Positions 50,701 through 59,512 of a stretch of DNA of 64,000 bases are shown here, piece after piece. The notes under the pieces are model-generated. The model was given only the letters and a program-made list of their open reading frames with translations, searched no databases and was not told where the DNA came from. Position 1 is the first letter of the stretch; each line of letters begins with the position of its first letter. The stretch covers positions 48,819 through 112,818 of the forward strand of contig CAZYWZ010000004.1 of NCBI GenBank assembly GCA_964651705.1, given 5' to 3'. The stretch is from JADLBR01 sp964651705 (GTDB lineage: Bacteria > Verrucomicrobiota > Verrucomicrobiia > JADLBR01). The translations under genes were made by a program, and so were the position numbers.

Positions 50701-52282
50701 GACCAACGACAGCGCCAGCGTCATCCTCGGATCCGGCTTCGTCCAGGTCGCCGGAAACGCCTACGTGGACAATGTCTCGAACACCAACGTCGCCTTCGGC
50801 GTAAGGACCCGCCCCCAACTCAGCCTCTATTCCGATACCGGCATCGTCAACGGGTCCGTCTGGGTTGGACCCACCAACCCCGGCATCGCGGGCTCCGGCC
50901 TCCTCCGCATCAATGACTCCGACGACGACGTGACGATCATCGCCGGCGATATCATCCTGAATCAGGGCGCCGCGGATACGACCGGGACCGCCATCAACCG
51001 CGGCGATCTCGTGGTCTCGAACAACATCGTCGTGAACGCATTCGGCATCGATCGCCGAACAATCGTCACGAATGACATCATCCGCACCCCCAGCGGCAAC
51101 GCCAATTTGCTCCAGGTCATAGCCTACCGCGACGCGGTCACCAACGACGGCGTCGGGATCTACGATCGCCTTAAGGATGGCACGATGGCGCTCGGGTCGG
51201 ACGGCATCATCGTCAGGCCCTACGGGCAGGTCCTGTACGACCTCAACCGAACCAATGGCTTTACCCAGGTGTTCGGCCAGAAGATCACCATCGACAATGG
51301 CGGGCCCTCATACAAGGAAGACCAGGCGATGCTGTGGATGCGGGCGACGACGAACGCCTTCCTGGGCGTCGCCGGTTCCGGCGCCTCGCCCGTCGAACTC
51401 ACCAACATCTGGCTCAACGAGAATGCCCACCTCCGCATCGATGAGGAGAATACGGCCGTCAGCGTCGGCCTCATCCTCGCCGGCACCAACACCGCCGTCG
51501 GCGAGGGCACACCCGGCCAGGCCGACGACTTTGACCTGCTCAGCGTCGCCTCGAGTTCGCCCGGCTCGCCACGCACGCTGGCCATCGGCACCACGAATTC
51601 TCCCAACGCCAACGACGCGTCATTCGAGACCCTCCTCGTCGGCCCCTCCTCGACCGACGTCACCCTCGATATCATCAACGGCCAGCTCACCAGCCGCCGC
51701 GACCTCGGCGGCGATGTCCAGGGCGGCGTCATCGTCCGCCAGAATCAGGCCTTCCTCATCACCTCCGGCCCAGACGAGATCCTCAACCTCGCCGGCAGCG
51801 GCCGCGTGATCGGCGATGTGTCGGTCAGCAACAGCCTCTCCCCCGGCGACATCGCCCTGAACCCGGGCACCCTGACCATCACCGGCGATGTGCGATTCTT
51901 TGATACCTCCGCCTTTAACTTCGACCTCCGGGGCGACGATTTCACGGTCGGCGGGGGTGTCAATGACCTCCTCTCCATCGACGGTCCCGGCAGCGATCTC
52001 ATCCTCGATGGCACCGTCAACGTGGCGGGCATCGGCACGTTCACCAACGCCGTCCTGGGTGATACTTGGACCATCATCCGATATGGTGGACTCCTCACCA
52101 GCAATGGCCTCGAGATCGGCGCCATGCCCGAATTGGGCCCAGGTCTCACCTGGGCCGTCGACTACGACCTCGCCAATCAGTTCGTCAACCTCACGATCGT
52201 GATCCCCGAGCCCACGACGTGGGTTCTTCTCACCATCGGCCTCGGCCTGACTGGTCTCGCCGCCCGCCGCCGGCGGCCCTGA
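47789..52282 (+). CDS. Large PEP-CTERM surface protein, autotransporter-like beta-strand repeats
   Basis: 1497 residues. A signal peptide (L-G-L-L-F-F-L-F-P-H-P-G-L-L-A-Q) is followed by a Gly/Asn/Thr-rich, beta-rich body. Its irregular repeats (for example G-G-V-V-N-F-H-S-N-I-V-V-N-Q-D, L-T-I-T-G-D-V-R-F-F-D-T-S-A) are of the kind seen in autotransporter-associated beta-strand proteins. The end reads V-I-P-E-P-T-T-W-V-L-L-T-I-G-L-G-L-T-G-L-A-A-R-R-R-R-P, a full PEP-CTERM sorting signal, so the protein should be processed by an exosortase. Exosortase itself is not in the window. No enzymatic domain is seen; adhesion or matrix function is a guess. Confidence 0.85.
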   Translation: MRWLQYAALGLLFFLFPHPGLLAQTNYSMDVTSVALSPYDWATPSNWDLNSVPGVAFGLGSSNDIATINFNVGGAPSVTFSATEYIFATLSITETGSANSDGNFFGNTGFTNSISDPAPYTQTVQRVEYLSGGRQVDFYQDVIFQDWTDGRAFEIDTTGGSSLDFGGGIVGTEGLRMIGNDTFFIRGYQMTYGAGLSNGLIMSGEVGGSKNFYFDTSQGPVVHSIPNLVIENSGAANIDFGRLGGTNTVTVNISNVFLGTNTTNFRLGGGSGSDGTEFTTVNVLGPVDFSSANASANRTIFLDSVYGGVVNFHSNIVVNQDLDVARTVLWNGNGVARLFADIIQTNGTPTSLTNRLDGDKSLVVEIDAESRLGTGNVDIRNGSVLRMNYDVFGDANGYPGSSFRYGENANTHFDFATVQSGFFDPIANNTSSALVIRAFNGLSGNLSNAVFSGGSQNILFQTNAILGERATVLPSRADLGGAILYQGIQDAGGTYTNIGDDGATSIFKGVAISALTPMGNGDLPVLDDPINVSYLEDTFLSGFYGRLTARPGQDLEVLIPGNVFVSANSNPLGGPSNAFFNATTGVANFRGPGTLSFQRRYGIDPWQGTVTNLVRIGLDGVAGPENPLGIQSRNSLIVDLIGSGALPLGKTMTVLDGQIRVRGGDNLGETTGATNTTLIIGAGGSMLSDDGTGNNAGTITINRGKIVFQDDGALYTGTQPDRFNANQANVFAAMEFGPNSLFIINDGSSGTAGEAAYRDLNTDLYTHMLSNMNIVIGDDGMRTARVANATAFAIGDGKRLTHAANSNGNLNRLFTISGSVTTDVPVVAVAGSSNVFITASGGRTFNIGADVITTNSLLTTFNSFTNRFITVIDDGSNRSNATQNGGVNLTGPTNLFQAILVQGGTVTINGTNAVAHDIESRGMRGATAALRFWSDLNTVSNALATDGGDIWFGNTPGDISMIYGDIVIRETTNDSASVILGSGFVQVAGNAYVDNVSNTNVAFGVRTRPQLSLYSDTGIVNGSVWVGPTNPGIAGSGLLRINDSDDDVTIIAGDIILNQGAADTTGTAINRGDLVVSNNIVVNAFGIDRRTIVTNDIIRTPSGNANLLQVIAYRDAVTNDGVGIYDRLKDGTMALGSDGIIVRPYGQVLYDLNRTNGFTQVFGQKITIDNGGPSYKEDQAMLWMRATTNAFLGVAGSGASPVELTNIWLNENAHLRIDEENTAVSVGLILAGTNTAVGEGTPGQADDFDLLSVASSSPGSPRTLAIGTTNSPNANDASFETLLVGPSSTDVTLDIINGQLTSRRDLGGDVQGGVIVRQNQAFLITSGPDEILNLAGSGRVIGDVSVSNSLSPGDIALNPGTLTITGDVRFFDTSAFNFDLRGDDFTVGGGVNDLLSIDGPGSDLILDGTVNVAGIGTFTNAVLGDTWTIIRYGGLLTSNGLEIGAMPELGPGLTWAVDYDLANQFVNLTIVIPEPTTWVLLTIGLGLTGLAARRRRP

Positions 52283-52297
52283 CTCAAGAAATTCCAG

Positions 52298-52362
52298 ATG
52301 TAGCCACGGTCGTCAGACCGTGGATATCCCAACGCGCGGCCCATCTGTGACCCGATGGGCTA
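52298..52362. repeat. Twin hairpin repeat after the PEP-CTERM gene
   Basis: TAGCCACGGTCGTCAGACCG (CCACGGTC/GACCGTGG arms), then GCCCATC...GATGGGC. Nearly the same pair of hairpins occurs at 55308-55372. The position 20 bases after a stop could give terminator function, but there is no T-run. Confidence 0.55.
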
Positions 52363-52532
52363 CACTCCGCCGCCCCGGCGCTGCCCCCCGCCCGGGGCAT
52401 GCGGTCTCACCTGAAACTTGGAACCACGGATATCGGGATGCCGCGGATAAGGGGGATGACTGGGATAATCTATTGTAATTGAGTTAGTCGTGAGCCGGGC
52501 GGCAGCCGCCGAGCTCAGGCGGTGGCCCATTT

Positions 52533-52690
52533 TATGGACTGCGGTGGCAGAGCGCAGCGGCGACACCGCTTTCGCGTCCGGCGGAGCCGGAATCCGCGCG
52601 CTAGGGTCATCGCCCGCGCTCCGATCGCCGGGGACGATCCGGCCGCAATTCCAAAGCGGCGTCGCCACGCCTCGCGGGGTTCTGGCCTCG
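52533..52690. repeat. Dispersed GC-rich palindromic repeat, copy 3
   Basis: GGACTGCGGTGGCAGAGCGC and GCGACACCGCTTTCGCGTCC match 14731-14800 and the reverse of 9010-9170. CATCGCCCGCGCTCCGATCG recalls the 9050 region. The whole interval 52283-52833 is non-coding repeats. Confidence 0.6.
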
Positions 52691-52833
52691 CAGTCCCACG
52701 GGCCCCTCGGTCCAATCGGGAGTCCGTTGGCCAAGCCCCTTGTTTGACCGGACTGCCGATGGGTGTTGCGCCAATAGCCCCCACCCCGTATTAGAAATCG
52801 TGGTGCCGCGCGGCATTCCCGCGGCCAGCTCTC

Positions 52834-55116
52834 ATGGGCCGCAGACAACAGCAGATCAAGGCCGAGGAGGCCGCCCGGGCCTCCCGCCGCCGCCGCGCCC
52901 TCGCCTTACCGGTCGCCGGGGCGATCGCCCTCTCCGCCCTGATCGCGGCCCTGATCACCCGCCTCACCAACCCAGAGGAGCCCATCATCCCCGGCCAGAC
53001 CATTCCCATGGAACTGGCCAAGCGCTCCCGCATCCCCCCCAACGAGGCCGTCGCCTGCGGCAAATGCCACAAGACCGAGTTCGACCTCTGGGCCAACTCC
53101 CAGCACGCCTGGGCCAACCGCCTCATCAGCACGTCCCGTGACCGCCACGCCTTCCACCCCGACCGCGTCCTCGTCCACGGCTCCTTCACCAATACCATGC
53201 GCCACGCCGACGGCTTCTTCGAGATCACCACCGCCGGAGGCCGCTCTGGCACCGCCTCCGTCCACCGCGCCGAGGCCGTCATCGGCATCGAGCCCCTCCG
53301 CCAATATCTGGTCCCCTTCCCCGGCGGACGCCTCCAGGTCGTCGATGTCTCCTACGACCCCATCCACGACGAGTGGTTCAACGCCCAAGGCGACGAGGAC
53401 CGCCAGCCTCACGAATGGGGCTACTGGAAGAACCGCTCGATGACCTGGAACGTCCAGTGCGCCTACTGCCACATGACGGGCCTTGAGAAAAATTATGACC
53501 CCGCCACCGACGCCTACTCCACCACGTGGCGCGCGATGGGAATCTCCTGCACCCAATGCCACGGCACCATGCCCGCCCACATGGCCAACCCCAAGGCCCC
53601 CGTCATCGCCGAAGAGAAACGCACCAGGGGACAGATCCTCCACGCCTGCGGCTCGTGCCACTCCCGCCGCGAGGAACTCACCGGCCGCTTCCAGGCCCGG
53701 GATGACTTCTTCGACCATTATCGACTCTCCCTGCCCGACCTCGGCAACACCTTCCACGCCGACGGCCAAGTCTGGGACGAGGACTTCGAGTTCACCTCTT
53801 TCCTGACCAGCCGCATGGGCCACAGGGGCGTCCATTGCCTCGATTGCCACAACCCCCATTCCGGAAAGCTCATACTTCCCGCCGACAACAATGCCGTCTG
53901 CATGCAGTGCCACACCCCGCCAGGACGCAATGGTGCCATCCCCATCCCCGACCCCGTCGCCCACGGCCATCACAAGGAGGGCTCGACCGGAAACCTCTGC
54001 GTCGAGTGCCACATGCCCATCACCAAATACATGGTCCGCGACCCACGCCGCGACCACGGCTTCACCAGCCCTGACCCATTGCTCACCAAAGAGCATGGCA
54101 TCCCCAACGCCTGTAGCCGCTGCCACACCGACAAGTCCCTCGAGTGGAATATCGAGTGGGCCGAAAAGTGGTACGGCGACCGCCTCGAACGCCGCTCCCG
54201 CCACCGCGCCCGCCTCGTCGCCCGCGCCCGCCAGATGGACGATGCCGCCCTGCCCGCCCTGCTGGAGATGGCCCGCTCCGAGGAAATCGACGCATGGCGC
54301 GCCGCCCTCATCGGGGTGTTGCAGCCCTGGTTCCACCGGCCCGAGGTCCGCGCCCTCGTCGAGGAATCCCTCAAACACCCCAGCCCCATGGTCCGCTCCA
54401 TCGCCGTGCGCCTCCTCAGCCCCGCCCAGGACGCCATCCCCCTCATCGGGCCCCTCCAGTCCGATCCCTCCGCCCTCGTCCGCGTCGATGCCGCCTGGGC
54501 CGCCACACAGCACCGCACGCGCACTGAACCCCCCGCCTACAAAGAACTGCGGGAATACATCGACCACACCTCCGACCAACCCCCAGGCGCACTCCGGCAG
54601 GCCCAGCTCGCCCTCGCCGAAGACCGCCACGCCGATGCCGAATCCTGGGCCCGCAAGGCCGCCCAATGGGACCCCACCGGAGCCGCCCATAACCTCCTCG
54701 CCAGAATCCTCCACGCCATTGGTAAACGCGGCGAGGCCATCCAGAACTTCCGCGCCGCACTCCGCCTCGAACCCACCAGCCCAGATCACCCCTACGCCCT
54801 CGCCCTCCTCCTCGCCGAAACCGGCGATGTCCAAGAGGCCGTCAAACTCCTCCAAAAAGCCGTCGAACTCGACCCCCCCTTCGGCCGCGCCTGGTACAAC
54901 CTCGGTCTCGGTCTCGCCCAGCAAAACCGCCTCGAAGACGCCATCGCCGCCCTCCGCCAAGCCGAAAAACTCATGCCCGATTCCCCAGACCCCCCCTACG
55001 CCCGCGCCACCGTCCACCTCCGCCTCGGCGATATCCCCGCCGCCAAAGACGCCGCCCGCAAAGCCCTCGCCATCCAGCCCAACCACCCCGCCGCAAAAAA
55101 TATCCTCGATAACTGA
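52834..55116 (+). CDS. Eight-heme c-type cytochrome with HEAT-like and TPR regions
   Basis: 760 residues. An N-terminal anchor (residues 22-43) leads to a periplasmic part with eight C-x-x-C-H motifs: C-G-K-C-H, C-A-Y-C-H, C-T-Q-C-H, C-G-S-C-H, C-L-D-C-H, C-M-Q-C-H, C-V-E-C-H and C-S-R-C-H, all before about residue 435. The spacing and G-V-H-C-L-D-C-H-N-P-H fit the cytochrome c554/multiheme family. Residues 450-590 are HEAT-like (L-L-E-M-A-R-S-E-E-I-D-A-W-R-A-A-L-I). Residues 600-755 contain TPR units (A-W-Y-N-L-G-L-G-L-A-Q-Q-N-R-L-E-D-A-I). The redox substrate is unknown. A role in electron export or nitrogen/sulfur redox is possible. Confidence 0.88.
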   Translation: MGRRQQQIKAEEAARASRRRRALALPVAGAIALSALIAALITRLTNPEEPIIPGQTIPMELAKRSRIPPNEAVACGKCHKTEFDLWANSQHAWANRLISTSRDRHAFHPDRVLVHGSFTNTMRHADGFFEITTAGGRSGTASVHRAEAVIGIEPLRQYLVPFPGGRLQVVDVSYDPIHDEWFNAQGDEDRQPHEWGYWKNRSMTWNVQCAYCHMTGLEKNYDPATDAYSTTWRAMGISCTQCHGTMPAHMANPKAPVIAEEKRTRGQILHACGSCHSRREELTGRFQARDDFFDHYRLSLPDLGNTFHADGQVWDEDFEFTSFLTSRMGHRGVHCLDCHNPHSGKLILPADNNAVCMQCHTPPGRNGAIPIPDPVAHGHHKEGSTGNLCVECHMPITKYMVRDPRRDHGFTSPDPLLTKEHGIPNACSRCHTDKSLEWNIEWAEKWYGDRLERRSRHRARLVARARQMDDAALPALLEMARSEEIDAWRAALIGVLQPWFHRPEVRALVEESLKHPSPMVRSIAVRLLSPAQDAIPLIGPLQSDPSALVRVDAAWAATQHRTRTEPPAYKELREYIDHTSDQPPGALRQAQLALAEDRHADAESWARKAAQWDPTGAAHNLLARILHAIGKRGEAIQNFRAALRLEPTSPDHPYALALLLAETGDVQEAVKLLQKAVELDPPFGRAWYNLGLGLAQQNRLEDAIAALRQAEKLMPDSPDPPYARATVHLRLGDIPAAKDAARKALAIQPNHPAAKNILDN

Positions 55117-55142
55117 CCTCGAGAATTCGACGTAACGCTCTA

Positions 55143-55245
55143 GTAGCGAAGGGCCGGAGTCTACCCGCCATGGCGGGCCCTTCGGCGGGGGATAGGCCGA
55201 AGCCGGAATGTCGCAACAATCGCCCCTGGCGATCGGCTTCGCTAC
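55143..55245. repeat. GTAGCGA palindromic repeat, copy 2
   Basis: GTAGCGAAGGGCCGGAGTCT ... GGATAGGCCGAAGCCGG ... GATCGGCTTCGCTAC. The sequence CGAAGGGCCGGAGTCTACCC recurs at 59385. Confidence 0.65.
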
Positions 55246-55307
55246 CATTTTCCGCTCCGGTGGTGCCCCGCGCGCGCCGCCTGACGCCTGAATCGAAATT
55301 GCAGCCG

Positions 55308-55372
55308 TAGCCACGGCCGTGAGGCCGTGGGCCCCGCCCCACGGCCCCTCCGTGACCAGAGGGGATACATTT
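55308..55372. repeat. Twin hairpin repeat, second copy
   Basis: GTAGCCACGGCCGTGAGGCC (CCACGGCC/GGCCGTGG arms), then CCCTCCGTGACCAGAGGGG. It matches the layout at 52298-52362. Together with the neighbouring repeats it fills 55117-55738, where no gene is seen. Confidence 0.55.
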
Positions 55373-55549
55373 TACCAATGCTCGTACCCCGCAGGCAGGG
55401 CATGATGTCCGACCTGAAACTTCAAAGTTCGAGTCGGGCTGAATTCGCCGAAAACCCTCTGACGCACAGGCTGTTGCGCAGATGATCCGCGAGGCAGTCA
55501 CTTGAGGAAATCTCCACACGAACGACTTAGCCCAAAACGCGGCGTCGGT

Positions 55550-55615
55550 TCTCTTTTAAATGCGGCGCTGAAGCGCCGCTTTGCGCCGCTTTGGATCCCC
55601 GAGCAAGCCCCGGCG
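55550..55615. repeat. Palindromic repeat of the 46090 type
   Basis: AAATGCGGCGCTGAAGCGCC and GCTTTGCGCCGCTTTGGATC, with hairpin GGCGCTGAAGCGCC. It is the same family as 46078-46117 and 24275-24312. Confidence 0.5.
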
Positions 55616-55738
55616 TAAGCTCGCTGCCAAACCTCCATTATCAGCCCAGCGTTAAGATTCGGCCCGCCACACATTTGTCGCATTTCCCCACTTGTGATCC
55701 TCGCGAGACTCTGCCAACTTGATGCCGGAGTTGAATTT

Positions 55739-58210
55739 ATGTCCCAGATAAGAACGGTTCCCGCCGGTCTCGCGATCGCCCTGTGCCTCTTCACCGCTCC
55801 CTCCTGGGCTGCGCCCAAGGGCTTTCAGGAAGCCATGGTCACCGAGGCCGTCAACCAAGTCGATGTCGTCTCGGGGACAGCCCAGCGCCCCGCACGCGTG
55901 AATCAGGTGATCCGCGGCACCGAGATCATCCGCACCGGCCAGCGCTCCCGCGCCGAGCTGAGATTCCCCGACAACACCATCGCCCGAGTCGGCGCCAACG
56001 CCGCCTTCGCCTTCCGCACCGACACCCGCGGCTTCGAACTCCAAAAGGGCAGCATCCTCTTCCATTCGCCCAAGGGCCTCGGCGGAGGCCAGATCCGCAC
56101 CGCCGCCGCCACCGCATCCGTCCTCGGCACCACCATCATCGTCTGCGCCACACCCAACGGCGGGTTCAAGGTCCTCGTCCTCGAGGGCAAGGCCAAGGTC
56201 CAAACCCCGGGAGGCCGCACGTTGGTCCTCGGGGCCGGACAGATGAACTTCATCCTCCCAGGCGGCTCCCAATCCGCCGCCCTCACCTTCCGCCTCAACC
56301 AGCAGGTCGGTAGTTCGGGCCTGGTCAATGGCTTCGGCTCCCTCCTCGCCTCCCTCGAAAAAATTCAGCAGGCCATCGAGCGGCAGGAAAACCTCATCTC
56401 CAAAGGCGGCGCCACACCGACCGACCTCATGATCGGCAATCTCAACGAGAATCAACTCCTCGAACTGCTTGTCGACGACCCCAACTCCAAACCGCAGAAT
56501 ACCATCCCCTCGGACCTCCCCCCCGAAACCCTCGAGGCCCTCGAGGCCCTCCAGGCCGCATTCAACCGCTACGTCGAGATGCTCCAGACCCCCGGCTACG
56601 TCGACGACGGCCCGCTCGACCCCGGCCATGTCATCCAGCCCAACGAGCTCGACGACCCCATCAACTTCCTCGCCTTCTCGCTCGCCCTGGACTTCTTGGG
56701 CGTCGAGCAATACCCGCTCTCCGGCGAGGGCCCCGGCTTCACCCTCATCCAGACGCCGGACTTCGCCTTCGCCCCGCTCTGCGCCGGCTTCGTCGCCCAT
56801 AGCCTCGACTTCGATAACGCGGTCATTGACCTCTCCGACTTCGGCGCCTGCGGCATTTTCACCTTCCTCTCCATGACCGACATCTACATCAATGGCATGC
56901 TCGAGGTCGGCGGCTTCGAGGGCATCGTCGACTTCCACGCCCTGGGCGAGATCTTCTTCCCGGTCGAGGGCTACATCGATTCCCTGAACCCGGGCATCAG
57001 CATGGTCTTCGCCTCCGCGGGGCCCATCTCCATCGATACGATGTCGTTCAATCTCCCGGGCGGATTCCTCGGCCTCGCCTCGGAACAGGACATCACCCTC
57101 AACTCCGTCGGGGTCACCGCCGATCAGGGCGTCCGCATCAAGGCCAACGGCGCCATCGATATCTCCGACTTCACCCTCTACGCCTCCTACGGCGGTGGTT
57201 ACGGTGACTATGTCATCGTCAATGGCCCGCCAGAAAATGGTTACACGATGCCCTACGCCGATATCTTCGCCGGCGGGCCCATCAGCCTGTATAATGTCGA
57301 TTTCGGCATGGCCAATGTCGTCGCCCTCACCCCCGACACCCTATCCATCGGCGGCACCTTCTACGCCAACGGCATCGACGCCATTGCCGGAAACATGGAC
57401 TTCGATATCTCCATACTCGGGGATTACTATCCGATGCTCGAACACGTCCGCCTCACGCAGGTCGCGGACTGGGCCATCGGACCCACCAGCCTCTACGCCT
57501 ACGACGAGATCGCCCTCGGCTCCTTCGGCAATCTCTCGCTCGACCAGACGTATCTCAACGCCTATGGCGGCATCACCCTCTCCGGCCAGGATGTCACGCT
57601 CGACAACTATTCCTCGCTGATGACCTCCTACACCGATGGCGGCAAGGGCATCACCCTCGACGCCGCCGGCACCCTCGAAATCCTCGGTTCCTACGTCTCC
57701 TCCGCCCACCACCTCGATCTCCTCGGCACCCAGATCACCGTCGATGGCTCCACCCTGACCGTCAACGCCACCGACCCGATGCACCTCCTCCGCGTCGATG
57801 CCCTCGATGCCTTCATGGCCAACGCCACCACCTTCAGCTCCTCCGGTCCCATGGACATCATTGCCAAGAACCGCATCGACCTGACCGGCGGCTCCATCAC
57901 CGTCGCCAGCCCGCACACCGTCAGCCTGTACGCCGGCGACCGCATCAATGTCAACGGCACCGCCTTCAATGCCGGGAACATCCGCCTCCAGGCCATCACC
58001 ATCGCCCTCCAGAATGTGAACTTCCCGAATGGTTCCATGGTCACGCTGCGCTCCGGCAACGGCATGCTCGCCCCCAACCCCAACCAGAACCAGCCCGTCA
58101 TGCCGGGCTACGTGAACTATATCCAAAATGTCCGGTACGACAGCCAACTCCTCGGCATCGAAATACCCGCGATGCACGCAAACATCTCCATCCAGAAGAT
58201 CAACCCCTGA
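55739..58210 (+). CDS. Exported FecR-domain protein with beta-rich C-terminus, paralog 1
   Basis: 823 residues. Signal peptide: V-P-A-G-L-A-I-A-L-C-L-F-T-A-P-S-W-A. Residues 30-180 form a FecR domain: V-T-E-A-V-N-Q-V-D-V, then R-T-G-Q-R-S-R-A-E-L-R-F-P-D-N-T-I-A-R-V-G, then T-A-A-A-T-A-S-V-L-G-T-T and V-L-E-G-K-A-K-V-Q-T-P. The rest is beta-rich with repeated D-I-L/I-S-D-F type strands, like a filamentous or beta-helix protein. The C-terminus L-R-S-G-N-G-M-L-A-P-N-P, then P-G-Y-V-N-Y-I, then I-S-I-Q-K-I-N-P is almost the same as in the paralog at 59513. No sigma factor gene is nearby, so classical FecR anti-sigma function is unlikely. Confidence 0.82.
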   Translation: MSQIRTVPAGLAIALCLFTAPSWAAPKGFQEAMVTEAVNQVDVVSGTAQRPARVNQVIRGTEIIRTGQRSRAELRFPDNTIARVGANAAFAFRTDTRGFELQKGSILFHSPKGLGGGQIRTAAATASVLGTTIIVCATPNGGFKVLVLEGKAKVQTPGGRTLVLGAGQMNFILPGGSQSAALTFRLNQQVGSSGLVNGFGSLLASLEKIQQAIERQENLISKGGATPTDLMIGNLNENQLLELLVDDPNSKPQNTIPSDLPPETLEALEALQAAFNRYVEMLQTPGYVDDGPLDPGHVIQPNELDDPINFLAFSLALDFLGVEQYPLSGEGPGFTLIQTPDFAFAPLCAGFVAHSLDFDNAVIDLSDFGACGIFTFLSMTDIYINGMLEVGGFEGIVDFHALGEIFFPVEGYIDSLNPGISMVFASAGPISIDTMSFNLPGGFLGLASEQDITLNSVGVTADQGVRIKANGAIDISDFTLYASYGGGYGDYVIVNGPPENGYTMPYADIFAGGPISLYNVDFGMANVVALTPDTLSIGGTFYANGIDAIAGNMDFDISILGDYYPMLEHVRLTQVADWAIGPTSLYAYDEIALGSFGNLSLDQTYLNAYGGITLSGQDVTLDNYSSLMTSYTDGGKGITLDAAGTLEILGSYVSSAHHLDLLGTQITVDGSTLTVNATDPMHLLRVDALDAFMANATTFSSSGPMDIIAKNRIDLTGGSITVASPHTVSLYAGDRINVNGTAFNAGNIRLQAITIALQNVNFPNGSMVTLRSGNGMLAPNPNQNQPVMPGYVNYIQNVRYDSQLLGIEIPAMHANISIQKINP

Positions 58211-58217
58211 AGACCCC

Positions 58218-59357
58218 ATGAGCCGACACGCCACAGCCCCACTGTTTCTCGCCGCCGCCCTCGCGCTCGCCGCACTGCCCGCCGCCGCCCAGGTCGGCAC
58301 CCTGCCCCAGATCTCCACCGCCGCCGAGATGCAGCGCCGCCAGAGCCTCATGACCGAGACCCAGCGCGCCGTCCACGAAACCCAGGAGGAGGCCCCATCC
58401 CTCTACGCCGACGAGATCTCCGACGTCGGCCGCCAGTTCCTCGTCAAGGTCAAACCCCGCCGCACTTGGGTCGAGGCCCGCGTCGATAGCCAGTTCTATT
58501 ACACCTCCAACTTCGGCTACACCGAGCCCGGCACCGACCCGGACCCCATCGATTCCTCCGTCCTCGTCAGCACCGCCGAGGCCGCCATCTCCCCCACCTT
58601 CGACCTCGGCGGCGGCAAGCTCAACCCCCGCATCGGCTACCGCCACCAGTGGTACAATTACGACCTCGTCGAGAATAACCTCGACATCGATGGCCTCGGC
58701 TTCGGCCTCAACAACTTCGACTTCGATATCCAGTCCATCTTCGCCGAGGCCCGCTATACCTTCCCAGGCGCAGACTGGTACGCCTTCCTCGGCGCCGAGT
58801 TCAACCGCTACCTCGGCCACGAGGGCCCCATCGATGACTACGCCGAATTCTACAAGGAGTGGCTCCCCTACCTCGGCATCCAAAAATCCTTCTCCCTCGG
58901 CGAGCGTTCACTCTTCGCGGTCGAGTACGACGCATTCCTCCACCTCTCCGAGGTCACCCCCGCCTCCGAGCTCCTCGCCGCCGACGGCGTCCCCCTCTTC
59001 ACCGTCGACGATAGCGGCGAACTCGTCCCCCTCGGCCAATTCGATCCCAGACCCAACGCCTACATCAACGACCGGATGGACCACATCCTCACCGTCTCCT
59101 TCTCCCACATGCCGGTCGATAACGTCATCCTCCGCCCCTTCTACCGCTTCATGTACACCGATTACCTCAAGGGCGACTGGGGCGACCGCAACGACACCAT
59201 CCAGACCGTCGGCATGGTCGCCACCTGGTACCTCGCCAACTGGTGCCAGCTCCGCGGCTTCATCTCCTACGACCATCACGAGTCCGACGACGAGCGCATC
59301 CCCGACTACCGCAAATGGGACGCCGGCTCCGGCGTCACCCTCTCCATCAAATTCTAA
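58218..59357 (+). CDS. Outer-membrane beta-barrel protein
   Basis: 379 residues. The signal peptide is P-L-F-L-A-A-A-L-A-L-A-A-L-P-A-A-A-Q. Alternating aromatic strands follow (Q-F-Y-Y-T-S-N-F-G-Y, then H-Q-W-Y-N-Y-D-L, then F-Y-R-F-M-Y-T-D-Y). The last residue is Phe (T-L-S-I-K-F), as required for BAM-assembled barrels. The gene starts seven bases after the first FecR-paralog stop, so the two are probably co-transcribed. It could be the partner or exporter of the FecR beta-rich proteins, or simply a porin; nothing in the sequence decides this. Confidence 0.8.
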   Translation: MSRHATAPLFLAAALALAALPAAAQVGTLPQISTAAEMQRRQSLMTETQRAVHETQEEAPSLYADEISDVGRQFLVKVKPRRTWVEARVDSQFYYTSNFGYTEPGTDPDPIDSSVLVSTAEAAISPTFDLGGGKLNPRIGYRHQWYNYDLVENNLDIDGLGFGLNNFDFDIQSIFAEARYTFPGADWYAFLGAEFNRYLGHEGPIDDYAEFYKEWLPYLGIQKSFSLGERSLFAVEYDAFLHLSEVTPASELLAADGVPLFTVDDSGELVPLGQFDPRPNAYINDRMDHILTVSFSHMPVDNVILRPFYRFMYTDYLKGDWGDRNDTIQTVGMVATWYLANWCQLRGFISYDHHESDDERIPDYRKWDAGSGVTLSIKF

Positions 59358-59380
59358 ATCCGCTCGCCCGCGCCGTGGTA

Positions 59381-59455
59381 GTAGCGAAGGGCCGGAGTCT
59401 ACCCGCCGTGGCCTCCCGTTGTAGCCAAGGGCCGTCGCCCTTCGGCCGCGGGCCA
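59381..59455. repeat. GTAGCGA palindromic repeat, copy 3 (composite)
   Basis: GTAGCGAAGGGCCGGAGTCT ACCC as at 55143, joined to GTAGCCAAGGGCCGTCGCCC TTCGGCC. Lies between the barrel gene and FecR paralog 2. Confidence 0.6.
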
Positions 59456-59512
59456 AGATAATCCTTGGAAAACGGGCCGCCACACTGCCATCCTGTTGAT
59501 CGTGACGGGCCC

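Noticed and set aside
49184..50818. Minus-strand 544-codon frame opposite the PEP-CTERM gene
   Set aside because: Antisense shadow of repetitive coding sequence.
52906..55314. Minus-strand 802-codon frame opposite the cytochrome
   Set aside because: The plus strand has eight C-x-x-C-H motifs and TPRs; the antisense product is low-complexity.
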